A stretch of 64,000 nucleotides of DNA from Bradyrhizobium sp. RD5-C2. GTDB lineage: Bacteria; Pseudomonadota; Alphaproteobacteria; Rhizobiales; Xanthobacteraceae. The notes below the pieces were generated by a model that was not told where the DNA came from, did not search any database, and saw only the letters and a list, made by a program, of their open reading frames with translations. The position numbers were made by a program, and so were the translations under genes. Numbering within the stretch: the first letter of the stretch is position 1; the number at the start of each line of letters is the position of its first letter. Positions 35,301 to 43,129 of this stretch are shown piece by piece. The DNA lies in assembly GCF_019972155.1 (NCBI RefSeq), contig NZ_BOVL01000019.1:649176-713175 (forward strand), given 5' to 3'.

Positions 35301-38300
35301 GGTGGCTTCTTCGGCAACAATAATCGCGCACACGGCACCGGCGGCGGCGTCGGCGGCGGCAACGCAATCGACGGCGGCAATGGTGGCTACGGCGGTGGCG
35401 GCGGGGCGTTCGGCAATGGCGGTTTCGGTGGTGGCGGCGGCTATGGCGGCAATGGCGGCTTCGGCGGCGGTGGTGGCGTCAGCGGGCTCGGCGGCTTCGG
35501 CGGCGGTGATGGCACGGCGGGTGGCGGTGGCGGCCTTGGCGCTGGCGGCACGGTCTTCGTTCAGCAAGGCGGCTCACTGACCGTCAAGGGCGGCTCGCTC
35601 TCGAACGATTCGAGTTTCAACGCCGTTGCCGGCGGCGCCAATGGCAGTGGCCAGACCAGCGGCTCGGGCATTGGCTCCGGCATCTTCATCCAGGGGAACA
35701 GCAATCTCAGCTTCGCACCTGGCAGCGGCCAGACGCTGACTATCGCCAACGACATCGCGGACCAGAGCGGCAATGGCGGCACCGGCGCCAATACCGGCGT
35801 CGGCGGCCTCCTCATCAGCGGTGGCGGCACCGTCATTCTCGGCGGCAACAACAGCTATACGGGCAACACCGCTCTCAGCGGCGCCGGCACAAGGGTATCG
35901 ATCTCCGCTAACGTCAATCTCGGCGCGGTCACCAACATGCTGACGCTAGGTGACGGCACCGGCATCAGCTTCACGGACGGCTTCACGCACACCCGCAACA
36001 TCACGGTCGCGGGCGATCCGGTCTTCAATGTCGCAGCCGGCGAGACCGTCACCCAGAGCGGCGTCATCTCCGATGGCGCGAGCCCGGGCGATGTCGAGGT
36101 AACCGGCGGCGGCCGGCTGGTGCTGTCGGCGCACAACACCTATTCGGGCGGCACGGTTATCAAGGGCTCGATCCTCGAGCTCGCGGCGAGCGGCGCGGCG
36201 GGAACGGGCGCGATCGCCTTCACCGACGGCAGCACCGAGAAGCTCGTGCTCGATGCCGCTGCATTCTCCGGGGCGTCGTTCGGTACATCGATCACAGGCT
36301 TTTCCGGCGGCGATACGATCGACTTCGGCAACATCGCCTATGATGCGACGGCCACGCTGTCCTATGCGAACGGCGTACTCGTGGTGAAGAGCAGCGGCGG
36401 GGTGACGCTCGCATCGCTGCATCTGACCTTTGGCGCAGGCGCCACCGCCAACTCGTTGAGCCTCGGCTACGACGGCTCGGCCTCGCCGCATCTCGAGCTC
36501 AGGTCACAGGCGAGCATCGCCTCTGTCACATCGGACACCACCGGTCACCTCGCGACACTGAACACCGGCAAGGTCGTCACCATCACGGTCAATTTCAGCA
36601 ACACGGTGAGCGTGACGGGTGTACCGGAGCTGCTGCTCAATGACGGCAAGGCCGCGATCTATGTCAGCGGCAGCGGCTCACAGGCGCTGGTGTTCAGCTA
36701 CACCGTACAGGCCGGCGACAGCACGTCGGACCTTCAAGTGCAGAGCCTCTCGCTCAATGGCGGCTCGATCAAGGATCCCGGCGGCCAGGACGCCGACGTC
36801 ACCCATGCAGCGGCCGATCTGCATCTGGTGATCGACGGGGTCGCGCCGACCGTGTCGGTTGCCGCGACGCCGAGCTCGCTGCTGGCCGGACAGACCTCGA
36901 CCGTCACCTTCACCTTCTCCGAGGCGGTCGCCGGCTTCGTGCTGACTGATACCACCGTGAGCGGCGGCGCGCTGAGCAACCTCGTCCATGTCGGCCTCAA
37001 TGCCTCGCACCAGGACATCTACACGGCGACATTCACGCCCGATGTGACCAACTCCGAGGCAGGCTCGGTGCAGCTCAACGTATCGAGCTATACCGACATC
37101 GCCGGCAATGCCGGCGCGGCAAGCAGCGCTATCACCTTCGCAGGTGACACCAAGGCGCCGACGGTGCAGGTCGTCGCCGACCACAGCACGCTCACCGCCG
37201 GCGATCACGCGCTCGTCACCTTCACCTTTTCCGAGGCCGTCGCCGGCTTCGGGCGGGGCGATGTCAGCGTCAGCGGCGGCGCGTTGGGTAACCTTGTCCA
37301 TGTCGGCGTCGATGGGGCCGGCCATGACGTCTATACCGCGACCTTCACACCCGATGTGAGCAACACTGAAGCGGGTTCGGTCCAGGTCAACGCGCCGAGC
37401 TATACCGACGTCGCCGGCAATTCCGGCTCGTCGAGCAACACGATCAACTTCACCGGCGACACCAAGGCGCCAACGGTGGCGGTTTCGGCTGACCACGGCA
37501 CGCTGCTCGCAGGTCAGACGTCCACCGTCACCTTCACTTTCTCCGAGACTGTCGCGAGCTTCGCGCTGGGCGATGTCAGCGTCAGCGGCGGCACGCTGGG
37601 CAGCCTTGTCCATGTCGGCGTCAACGGCGCCGGCCAGGATATCTACACCGCGACCTTCACACCTGATGTCACCAATGCCGAAGCAGGCTCGGTGCAGGTC
37701 AACGCGTCAGGTTATAGCGATACGGCCGGCAATGCGGGCGCGGTCAGCAATACGGTGACCTTCGCCGGCGATACGCTGGCGCCGACCGTCTCCGTCACGC
37801 TCAATCCGGACGCGGTGCTGGCCGGCGACCTCTCGGTTGCGACCTTCACCTTCTCGGAGGCCGTCGCGAACTTCACCCTCGGCGGCACCACCGTCCATGG
37901 CGGCGCGCTGAGCCATCTCGTGCATGTCGGGCTCAACAGCTCCGGTCACGATGTCTACACCGCGACCTTCACGCCTGACGTCAGCGACACCGAAACCGGC
38001 TCGGTGAAAGTCAATGCGTCCAGCTACAGCGATCTGGCCGGCAATGCCGGCGCGGCGAGCAACACCGCCACGATCGGCGGCGATACGCTGGCGCCGACGG
38101 TGTCGATCGCGGCGGACCGCAACGCGTTGCTGGCGGGGCAGACCGCGGTGGTGACGTTCACTTTCTCCGAACAGATTGCGAGCTTCGCACTCGCTGACGT
38201 GGCCGTGCATGGCGGGGCGCTGGGCCATCTGGTCCATGTCGGCGTCAACGCGTCAGGCCAGGACGTCTACACCGCGACTTTCACGCCGGACGAGAGCAAC

Positions 38301-39818
38301 GCCGAAGCGGGCTCGGTGCAGGTCACGGCATGGAGCTACACCGACGTCGCCGGCAACGCCGGCGCGGCCAGCAACACCGTCAGTTTCACCGGCGATACCA
38401 AGGCGCCGACGGTGTCGGTTGCGGCGAGCCCGAGCACGCTGCTGGCCGGCCAGAACTCGGTTGTCACCTTCACCTTCTCCGAGCATGTCGCCGGCTTCAC
38501 GCTCGGCGATACCGTCGTCGCCGGCGGCGTGCTGACCAATCTGGTCCATGTCGGGCTCAACGTGTCAGGCCAGGACGTCTACACCGCGACCTTCGCGCCC
38601 GATATCAACGATGTCCTGGCGGGTTCGATCCGGGTCACGGGTTCGAGCTATACCGACGACGCCGGCAATGCCGGCGCGGCGAGCAATACCGCTGCGATCG
38701 GTGGCGACACGCATTCGCCGACGGTGTCGGTCGCAGCCGACCATACCGTGCTGCACGCGGGCGACGCGGCGCTGATGACATTCACCTTCTCCGAGGCGGT
38801 CGCGGGCTTCGGGCTCGGCGATATCGCCGTCCATGGCGGACTGCTCGGCAGCCTCGTCCATGTCGGCGTCAACGGCGCAGGCCATGATATCTACACCGCG
38901 GTCTTCACCGCCGAAATCACCGACCATCTGTCGGCCGATCTGTCCGTCACCGCGTCGAGTTACACTGACATCGCCGGCAATGCCGGTGGTGCGAGCAACG
39001 CGGTCAACTTCACCGGCGACACCAAGCCGCCGGCGGCACCGCTGCTTTCGTTGCACCAGGACACCGGCTTCTCGGGTGCCGACCACATCACCAACAATCC
39101 GCTGATCGACTATGCCATGTCGGATGCGGCCGACACGCTGCGCTTCAAGGCCGACGGCGCGTCGAGTTTTTCGGCGATGGCGCCGGTCTTCACAACTGAT
39201 GGCGTGCACACCGTGACGGTGCAGGAGGTCGACGCCGCCGGCAATGTCAGCACGTCGTCGAGCCTGACCTTTACCCTCGATACCGTTGCGCCCCATCTCA
39301 CCGGAATCACGGCAACCCCGTCCGGCGGCGTTGCGGCGACGGGCTCGCTGGTGCAGCTGACCGTCGGCTTCAACGAGGCGGTTCACGTCGTCAACGGCAC
39401 GCCGCTCCTGACGCTGAACGACGGCGGCAGCGCGATCTACGATGCTGCGGCAACCGCGCTGCTCGGCGATCCCTCGAAGCTGGTGTTCGATCACATCGTG
39501 TCGTCGACGAATCGTGCCGCATCGCTCTCCGTGACCGGCTTCGCCGCCAATGGCTCAAGCGTCGTCGACCTGGCCGGCAATGCGGCCTCGCTGTCGGCGG
39601 TGTCCGCCGCCTTCGACGCGCTGCACATCAACGAAACCATCGCGCCGGCCTACACGCTCGGGCCGATCACCCGCCCGGAACTGCATCTGGATCTGGGCGG
39701 TCACGTCATCATGGACACTGTGGCGTCGGCGTTCGCCGGACAATATGGCATGCAGTACCTGTTTCTCGGGCTGCCGGCAGGGACGCCCTATCAGACCGTT
39801 TCCGACTTCCATCTCTGA
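32322..39818 (+). CDS. giant repeat protein: two beta-helix/Gly-rich modules plus seven tandem Ig-like domains
   Basis: About 2498 aa. I start at the GTG at 32322 (GAGG five bases upstream; SNPVVLTLTTSDPVHDY); earlier in-frame starts at 32205 and 32214 exist. Order: strand-rich segment with FVVTSGTVTFKNLSIINAVA; Gly-rich region (nt 32670-33460); autotransporter-type repeats (GGGTLTLTGASSYVGGT, nt 33690-34320); a second copy of the whole module (nt 34590-36480); a spacer domain; seven Ig-like repeats of exactly 104 aa (nt 36843-39026; consensus core TVTFTFSEAVAGF, HVGVNGAGQDIYTATFTPD, SYTDIAGNAGAASN); one shorter Ig-like unit and a terminal domain. No signal peptide, autotransporter barrel or RTX motif is seen. 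Likely a secreted or surface adhesin-like protein; the export route is unknown. Confidence 0.85.
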   Translation: MSNPVVLTLTTSDPVHDYTQLYAAISAISVGGGLAATNTDYVINFSLSSGARTLQLLDDLPAINLMNGSTLTFDGNSDYNNQLGGQDYSDVIDARGYQGFVVTSGTVTFKNLSIINAVASGGNGGVGGGGGGAGLGGGLFVGQNANVTLNNVNFGSNTAKGGNGGAVDPAGGGGGGGGIGADGGSGNGGGGGGGGFGGQDYYGYHGNGGNGYSEAGSDTQHPSTGASGAGGTPATIEGAAGGGQGADNYGGIGYGAHAGGGASGGGGGGGVGGGGGGIGGGNSVGGGPSGNIIGYGGAGGVGGGGGGGIYAGGNGGFAGGGGGSGNGSGYAHTGGNGGFGGGGGGSNGTPGSGGFGAGDGSLGGGGGGGLGAGGNIFVQQGGKLTIIGGTLSGATETGGTGANGAGNGSAHGDIFIQGTMVVTPTHTVPTFSQGLQTVTTLTIADSIADERGISGNGTTGKVLVSGGGTLTLTGASSYVGGTQIDGGNTLSITTDNNIGGSAGALILNGGTLTTTGGYTFTHDIQVTANGGTFDISSGTIADTGSISGAGTFILSGAGTLQLGMGQLAGLTGTFGLSGAHLSLTSSGTFDDTLSISGNSILAIANGSTVTDTALVTGSGNLGIDGGGTLVLGHAANSYGNTTIYSGTVWLTAAGAAGTGNIAFTSGIVGTLKIDNAALTGNAFANTIANFNPGQFIDLTGLQYNTQNPSLNTVSLSGNTLSISNGTTTDTLTLAGVGSGTSFQLSQDANGGTIVQVVSTRVFNASNVAELNAAILQMDSSGVNAAANASYTINITANFSLTSELYALNLLSGSSVTINGSDGHGGTHTIDGLNAQRGFFVYAGNVNLENLTIQNTVAAGGGVIQGGGGGGAGLGGALFVSSNGSVTIDNVVFHNSAAIGGNGGTGSTASNVNIDGFGGGGGMGGQGGNSSGGGIGLHAQGANSAAFQNGSAGIVPGAPGGGKGVDGYLIPYGSGTLLYWYGGTGGANGGGGGAGGFFGNNNRAHGTGGGVGGGNAIDGGNGGYGGGGGAFGNGGFGGGGGYGGNGGFGGGGGVSGLGGFGGGDGTAGGGGGLGAGGTVFVQQGGSLTVKGGSLSNDSSFNAVAGGANGSGQTSGSGIGSGIFIQGNSNLSFAPGSGQTLTIANDIADQSGNGGTGANTGVGGLLISGGGTVILGGNNSYTGNTALSGAGTRVSISANVNLGAVTNMLTLGDGTGISFTDGFTHTRNITVAGDPVFNVAAGETVTQSGVISDGASPGDVEVTGGGRLVLSAHNTYSGGTVIKGSILELAASGAAGTGAIAFTDGSTEKLVLDAAAFSGASFGTSITGFSGGDTIDFGNIAYDATATLSYANGVLVVKSSGGVTLASLHLTFGAGATANSLSLGYDGSASPHLELRSQASIASVTSDTTGHLATLNTGKVVTITVNFSNTVSVTGVPELLLNDGKAAIYVSGSGSQALVFSYTVQAGDSTSDLQVQSLSLNGGSIKDPGGQDADVTHAAADLHLVIDGVAPTVSVAATPSSLLAGQTSTVTFTFSEAVAGFVLTDTTVSGGALSNLVHVGLNASHQDIYTATFTPDVTNSEAGSVQLNVSSYTDIAGNAGAASSAITFAGDTKAPTVQVVADHSTLTAGDHALVTFTFSEAVAGFGRGDVSVSGGALGNLVHVGVDGAGHDVYTATFTPDVSNTEAGSVQVNAPSYTDVAGNSGSSSNTINFTGDTKAPTVAVSADHGTLLAGQTSTVTFTFSETVASFALGDVSVSGGTLGSLVHVGVNGAGQDIYTATFTPDVTNAEAGSVQVNASGYSDTAGNAGAVSNTVTFAGDTLAPTVSVTLNPDAVLAGDLSVATFTFSEAVANFTLGGTTVHGGALSHLVHVGLNSSGHDVYTATFTPDVSDTETGSVKVNASSYSDLAGNAGAASNTATIGGDTLAPTVSIAADRNALLAGQTAVVTFTFSEQIASFALADVAVHGGALGHLVHVGVNASGQDVYTATFTPDESNAEAGSVQVTAWSYTDVAGNAGAASNTVSFTGDTKAPTVSVAASPSTLLAGQNSVVTFTFSEHVAGFTLGDTVVAGGVLTNLVHVGLNVSGQDVYTATFAPDINDVLAGSIRVTGSSYTDDAGNAGAASNTAAIGGDTHSPTVSVAADHTVLHAGDAALMTFTFSEAVAGFGLGDIAVHGGLLGSLVHVGVNGAGHDIYTAVFTAEITDHLSADLSVTASSYTDIAGNAGGASNAVNFTGDTKPPAAPLLSLHQDTGFSGADHITNNPLIDYAMSDAADTLRFKADGASSFSAMAPVFTTDGVHTVTVQEVDAAGNVSTSSSLTFTLDTVAPHLTGITATPSGGVAATGSLVQLTVGFNEAVHVVNGTPLLTLNDGGSAIYDAAATALLGDPSKLVFDHIVSSTNRAASLSVTGFAANGSSVVDLAGNAASLSAVSAAFDALHINETIAPAYTLGPITRPELHLDLGGHVIMDTVASAFAGQYGMQYLFLGLPAGTPYQTVSDFHL
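32670..33460 (+). repeat. Gly-rich low-complexity region 1
   Basis: GGC/GGT-dominated coding sequence giving runs such as GGGGGGGVGGGGGG and GGNGGFGGGGGG, interrupted by Asn, Ala and Tyr. It resembles the PGRS type of low complexity, within module 1 of the giant protein. Confidence 0.85.
34900..35560 (+). repeat. Gly-rich low-complexity region 2
   Basis: Second Gly/Asn-rich stretch (GGGGAGLGGALFV, then GGNGGYGGGGGAFGNGGFG) in module 2, at the same relative place as region 1. The two modules also share the flanking segments FFVYAGNVNLENLTIQNT / FVVTSGTVTFKNLSIINA and TVFVQQGGSLTVKGGSLS / NIFVQQGGKLTIIGGTLS. Confidence 0.85.
36843..39026 (+). repeat. seven in-frame tandem repeats of exactly 312 bp (Ig-like domains)
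   Basis: Units begin at 36843, 37155, 37467, 37779, 38091, 38403 and 38715 with a GCGCCGAC-type start (TCGCCGAC in the last); the array ends at 39026. Spacing is 312 bp each time with no length change, giving 104 aa per domain. Each unit has the order APTVSV, LLAGQTSTVTFTFSE, GGxLxxLVHVG, DIYTATFTPD, GSVQVNASSYTDIAGNAG. Confidence 0.95.
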
Positions 39819-39933
39819 TCGCGTCACGCTGAGAAATGGTCGGCGCGGCGCATCATTCCGCTTAGCGGAAAACAGATTGCTGTCGCTGCGGCTTGCTGCA
39901 GTGCGGGCCATGCGGCATGATCCGGCCATCGAC

Positions 39934-39958
39934 ACGGACCTGATGGAATGAGGTCCGT
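39934..39958 (+). promoter_or_regulatory. short hairpin before the ABC binding-protein gene
   Basis: Arms ACGGACCT and AGGTCCGT (8 bp) around a 9-base loop, then TTCTTC. It could end transcription of the giant gene weakly or affect the leader of the next gene. The evidence is only structural. Confidence 0.35.
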
Positions 39959-39977
39959 TCTTCAAGGGAGGATCTGA

Positions 39978-41183
39978 ATGAGACGGGTTTTGGCCGGCGT
40001 GTTGGCCTGTGTGTTTGCGATCTCGGCGAATGCGTCGCTGGCGCAGGACAAGCCTCCGCTGAAGCTCGGCGGCATCCTCGATATGTCGAGCCTCTATGCC
40101 GACATCACCGGTTCGGGCAGCGAAACCGCCGCCAAGATGGCGGTAGAGGATTTCGGCGGCACGGTGCTCGGCCGCAAGGTCGAGATCGTGGTCGGCGACC
40201 ACCTCAACAAGGCCGACCTTGCCGCCAACATCGCCCGCGACATGATCGACAACCAGGGCGTCGAGATGATTTTTGACGTCGCGGCGTCCGCGACTGCGCT
40301 GGCTGCTGGCGAAATCGCCAAGGCCCGCGGCAAGATCATCATGTTCAACGGCCCGGGTTCGATCCGCCTCTCCAACGAGGCCTGCGGCCCCTATACCGTG
40401 CACTACGTGTTCGACACCTTCGCGCAGGCCAATGTGACCGGCCTTGCCGCGGTGAAATCCGGCCTCGACACCTGGTTCTTCCTGACCGCGGACTACGCGT
40501 TCGGCCAGGACCTCGAAAAAGATACCAGCAATGTCGTGGTGAAGTCGGGCGGCAAGGTGCTCGGCAGCGTGCGGCATCCGATCAACACCTCGGACTTCTC
40601 CTCCTTCTTGCTGCAGGCGCAGGCTTCGAAGGCCAAGGTGATCGGGCTCGCCAATGCCGGCGGCGACACCATCAACGCGATCAAGCAGGGTGCCGAGTTC
40701 GGCATCACCAAGGGTGGCCAGAAGATCTCGCCGCTTCTCGCTTTCGTGACCGACATCGACAGCGTCGGGCTCGAGACCGCGCAGGGGCTTCTGCTTGCGG
40801 AAGCCTTCTATTGGGACCTCAATGACGACACCCGCGCCTTCACCAAACGCTTCATGGAGCGCACCAAGCGGGTGCCGACCTCGGCGCAGGCCGGCGTCTA
40901 CTCCTCCGTGACGCATTACCTGCAGGCGGTGAAAGCTGCCGGCACCACCGATGCAGCTGCCGTCATGAAGGCGATGAAGGAGACGCCGATCAACGACATG
41001 TTCGCCAAGAACGGCAAGATCCGTGAGGACGGCCGCATGGTGCACGACATGTATCTGTTCGAGGTCAAGAAGCCCTCGGAGTCGAGGGGCCGCTGGGATG
41101 ATTACAAGCTGCTCGCGACCGTGCCGGGCGACCAGGCGTTCCAGCCGCTGTCGGAGTCGCGCTGCCCGCTGGTGAAGAAGTGA
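39978..41183 (+). CDS. ABC transporter substrate-binding protein, Liv-type
   Basis: 401 aa with a signal peptide (MRRVLAGVLACVFAISANAS, cut near ..SLAQ). The pattern LKLGGILDMSSLYADITGSGSETAAKMAVEDFGG, then TVLGRKVEIVVGDHLNKADL and DYAFGQDLEKD, is Peripla_BP_6. It probably binds an aromatic or other carboxylic acid rather than an amino acid, given its place before acyl-CoA genes; this is inference. GGGAGG precedes the ATG. It shares only general family features with the binding protein at 4844. No permease genes are next to it. Confidence 0.9.
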   Translation: MRRVLAGVLACVFAISANASLAQDKPPLKLGGILDMSSLYADITGSGSETAAKMAVEDFGGTVLGRKVEIVVGDHLNKADLAANIARDMIDNQGVEMIFDVAASATALAAGEIAKARGKIIMFNGPGSIRLSNEACGPYTVHYVFDTFAQANVTGLAAVKSGLDTWFFLTADYAFGQDLEKDTSNVVVKSGGKVLGSVRHPINTSDFSSFLLQAQASKAKVIGLANAGGDTINAIKQGAEFGITKGGQKISPLLAFVTDIDSVGLETAQGLLLAEAFYWDLNDDTRAFTKRFMERTKRVPTSAQAGVYSSVTHYLQAVKAAGTTDAAAVMKAMKETPINDMFAKNGKIREDGRMVHDMYLFEVKKPSESRGRWDDYKLLATVPGDQAFQPLSESRCPLVKK

Positions 41184-41190
41184 CGCGAAG

Positions 41191-41272
41191 CGTCATTCCG
41201 GGATGGTCCGAAGGACCAGACCCGGAATCTCGAGATTCCGGGTTCGATGCTGCGCATCGCCCCGGAATGACG
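41191..41272. repeat. palindromic repeat, family B
   Basis: Begins GTCATTCCGGGATGGTCCG and ends GCCCCGGAATGACG, with inner CCCGGAATCTCGAGATTCCGGG. Related copies are at 47334-47453 and 52751-52854. It separates the binding-protein gene from the crotonase gene. Confidence 0.85.
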
Positions 41273-41307
41273 CTGAGACAACCAACAACAACGAAAGGCA
41301 AAACGCC

Positions 41308-42102
41308 ATGAGCGATAATCAGATGGTTCTCCAATCCCTCGACCAGGGCCTGCTCACCATCACCATGAACCGTCCGGATCGGCGCAATGCGCTCAATCCC
41401 GACATGACACGCGGCCTTGTCGAGGCGGCGCGGCGGGCACAGGACGATACCGAGGTGCGTGCGGTGCTGATCCGCGGCGCCGGCGGCACCTTCTGCGTCG
41501 GCGGTGACGTCAAGTCGATGGCCGAAGGCCGCGCGCCGCTGCCGTTCGAGGCCAAGATGGCCAATCTGCGCCGCGGCATGGAGGTCTCGCGCATCCTGCA
41601 CACGATGCCGAAGCCCGTAGTGGCGCAGCTCGACGGTGCGGCGGCCGGTGCTGGGCTCTCGATCGCACTGTCGTGCGATCTGCGCGTCGCTAGCGCCTCC
41701 TGCAAGATCACCACCGCCTTTGCCAAGGTCGGTTTCTCCGGCGACTACGGCGGAACGTATTTTCTGACCAAGATGCTCGGCAGCGCCAAGGCGCGCGAAC
41801 TCTACATGATGTCGCCGGTGCTGTCGGCGCAGGAAGCCTATAACCTCGGCATGGTCTCCAAGGTGGTGCCCGATGCCGACGTCGAGGCCGAGACGCTGGA
41901 GCTGGCGCGGTCGCTTGCGCAGGGGCCGTCGGTGGCGCTCGGCTACATCAAGCGCAACATCAACAATGCCGAGACGATGACGCTGGAAGCCTGCTTCGAC
42001 GGCGAGGCGATCCATCACACCCGAGCCGGCGAGACCACCGACCACAAGGAAGCGGCCAAGGCCTTCGTCGAGAAGCGCAAGCCCACTTTCCAGGGGCAGT
42101 AA
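41308..42102 (+). CDS. enoyl-CoA hydratase/isomerase (crotonase) family protein
   Basis: 264 aa from the ATG at 41308 with AAAGG upstream; the open frame left of this ATG reads through a repeat element. Crotonase motifs: LLTITMNRPDRRNALN, the oxyanion-hole GGTFCVGGDVKSM and AAAGAGLSIALSCDLRVA, then FAKVGFSGDYGGTYFL. The second catalytic position is Asp in GDYGG rather than the Glu of classical hydratases, as in PaaG-type isomerases, so an isomerase role is possible. It is followed 3 bp later by the VOC gene. Confidence 0.92.
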   Translation: MSDNQMVLQSLDQGLLTITMNRPDRRNALNPDMTRGLVEAARRAQDDTEVRAVLIRGAGGTFCVGGDVKSMAEGRAPLPFEAKMANLRRGMEVSRILHTMPKPVVAQLDGAAAGAGLSIALSCDLRVASASCKITTAFAKVGFSGDYGGTYFLTKMLGSAKARELYMMSPVLSAQEAYNLGMVSKVVPDADVEAETLELARSLAQGPSVALGYIKRNINNAETMTLEACFDGEAIHHTRAGETTDHKEAAKAFVEKRKPTFQGQ

Positions 42103-42105
42103 ACC

Positions 42106-42861
42106 ATGGCCGAATATATGCGGCTACGGCAGATCTGCCTGGTGGCACCACAGCTTGCGCCCGTGATCGCGGATATCTCCGCGATCATGGGCCTCGATGT
42201 CTGCTACCGCGACGGCAACGTCGCGAAATACGGCCTCGAGAACGCACTGCTGCCGGTCGATACCATCCTGCTGGAAGTGGTATCGCCGTTCCAGCCGGGA
42301 CCGGGCACCGCGGCCGGACGCTTCATCGAGAAGACCGGCGGCCGCGGCGGCTACATGGCGATCTTCTGCTGCGAGGATCCCGACACGCGGGGCGCCAAGG
42401 CCAATGCGATGGGGGTGCGGACCGCGAACGTGATCACGCACGCGCCCTACCACGGCGTGCAGCTGCACCCGCGCGACTGCCGCGCTGCCTTCATCGAGTT
42501 CAACCACACCGACGGCAGCGATGATATTCTTGGGCCATATCCGCCGGCCGGCCCGGACTGGCAGAAGTCGATCCGCAAGGACACGACTTTGGCGCTGACC
42601 GAGGTCAAGATGCAGAGCCCCGAGCCGCAAGCGCTGGCGGCGCATTGGGGCAGCATCGTCGGCATTCCCGCTAATGGCGCCGTGGTGAAGCTGCCGAACG
42701 CGACCTTCCGCTTCATCAAGGGCGAGAGCGAGATCATGAGCGGCTTGACGTTCAAGGTTGCCGACAAGGCCAAGGTGCTGGATGCCGCGAAAGCCAGAGG
42801 CTGTGCCGTGAAGGGCGATGAGTTCCAGCTTTGCGGCGTGACGCTCAAGTTGACGGCCTGA
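42106..42861 (+). CDS. VOC (glyoxalase-like) superfamily protein
   Basis: 251 aa with two weakly similar halves (LRQICLVAPQLAPVIADISAIMGLDVCYRDG; TLALTEVKMQSPEPQALAAHWGSIVGIP), the paired beta-alpha-beta-beta-beta units of the vicinal-oxygen-chelate fold. Members include dioxygenases, epimerases and isomerases that use a metal ion; the reaction here is unknown. It starts 3 bp after the crotonase stop, so it probably acts on the same CoA-ester pathway. Confidence 0.82.
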   Translation: MAEYMRLRQICLVAPQLAPVIADISAIMGLDVCYRDGNVAKYGLENALLPVDTILLEVVSPFQPGPGTAAGRFIEKTGGRGGYMAIFCCEDPDTRGAKANAMGVRTANVITHAPYHGVQLHPRDCRAAFIEFNHTDGSDDILGPYPPAGPDWQKSIRKDTTLALTEVKMQSPEPQALAAHWGSIVGIPANGAVVKLPNATFRFIKGESEIMSGLTFKVADKAKVLDAAKARGCAVKGDEFQLCGVTLKLTA

Positions 42862-42945
42862 GCCCGGATGCAGCGAAGCGAAATCCGGGGCCACTCCGTC
42901 CGTGGATGGACCGCCCCGGATTGCGCTGCGCTCCATCCGGGCTAC
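42861..42945. repeat. palindromic repeat, family E
   Basis: Second copy of AGCCCGGATGCAGCGAAGC..CATCCGGGCT (see 27822). It starts at the last base of the VOC stop codon. Confidence 0.85.
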
Positions 42946-42958
42946 GCGTTCGCTATTC

Positions 42959-43062
42959 CGTCATCCTGAGGAGCGCGTAGCGCGTCTCGAAGGATGCATG
43001 GCCACCGACCGGGCCGATTCATCCTGCGAGACGGCCGCGATGCGGCCTCCTCAGGATGACGG
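42959..43062. repeat. palindromic repeat, family C
   Basis: Begins CCGTCATCCTGAGGAGCGCG and ends CCTCCTCAGGATGACGG, the same type as 9946-10045. With the family E copy it fills the gap between the VOC gene and the acyl-CoA synthetase. Confidence 0.85.
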
Positions 43063-43129
43063 GGAAAGATTGAGCGAGCGGCCGCCATCCAATATCGTGG
43101 CTGATAACAACAACAACCGGAACGCCCCC

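Noticed and set aside
41203..41307. Extended start of the crotonase gene
   Set aside because: The extra codons read through a family B repeat and there is a good start with AAAGG at 41308.
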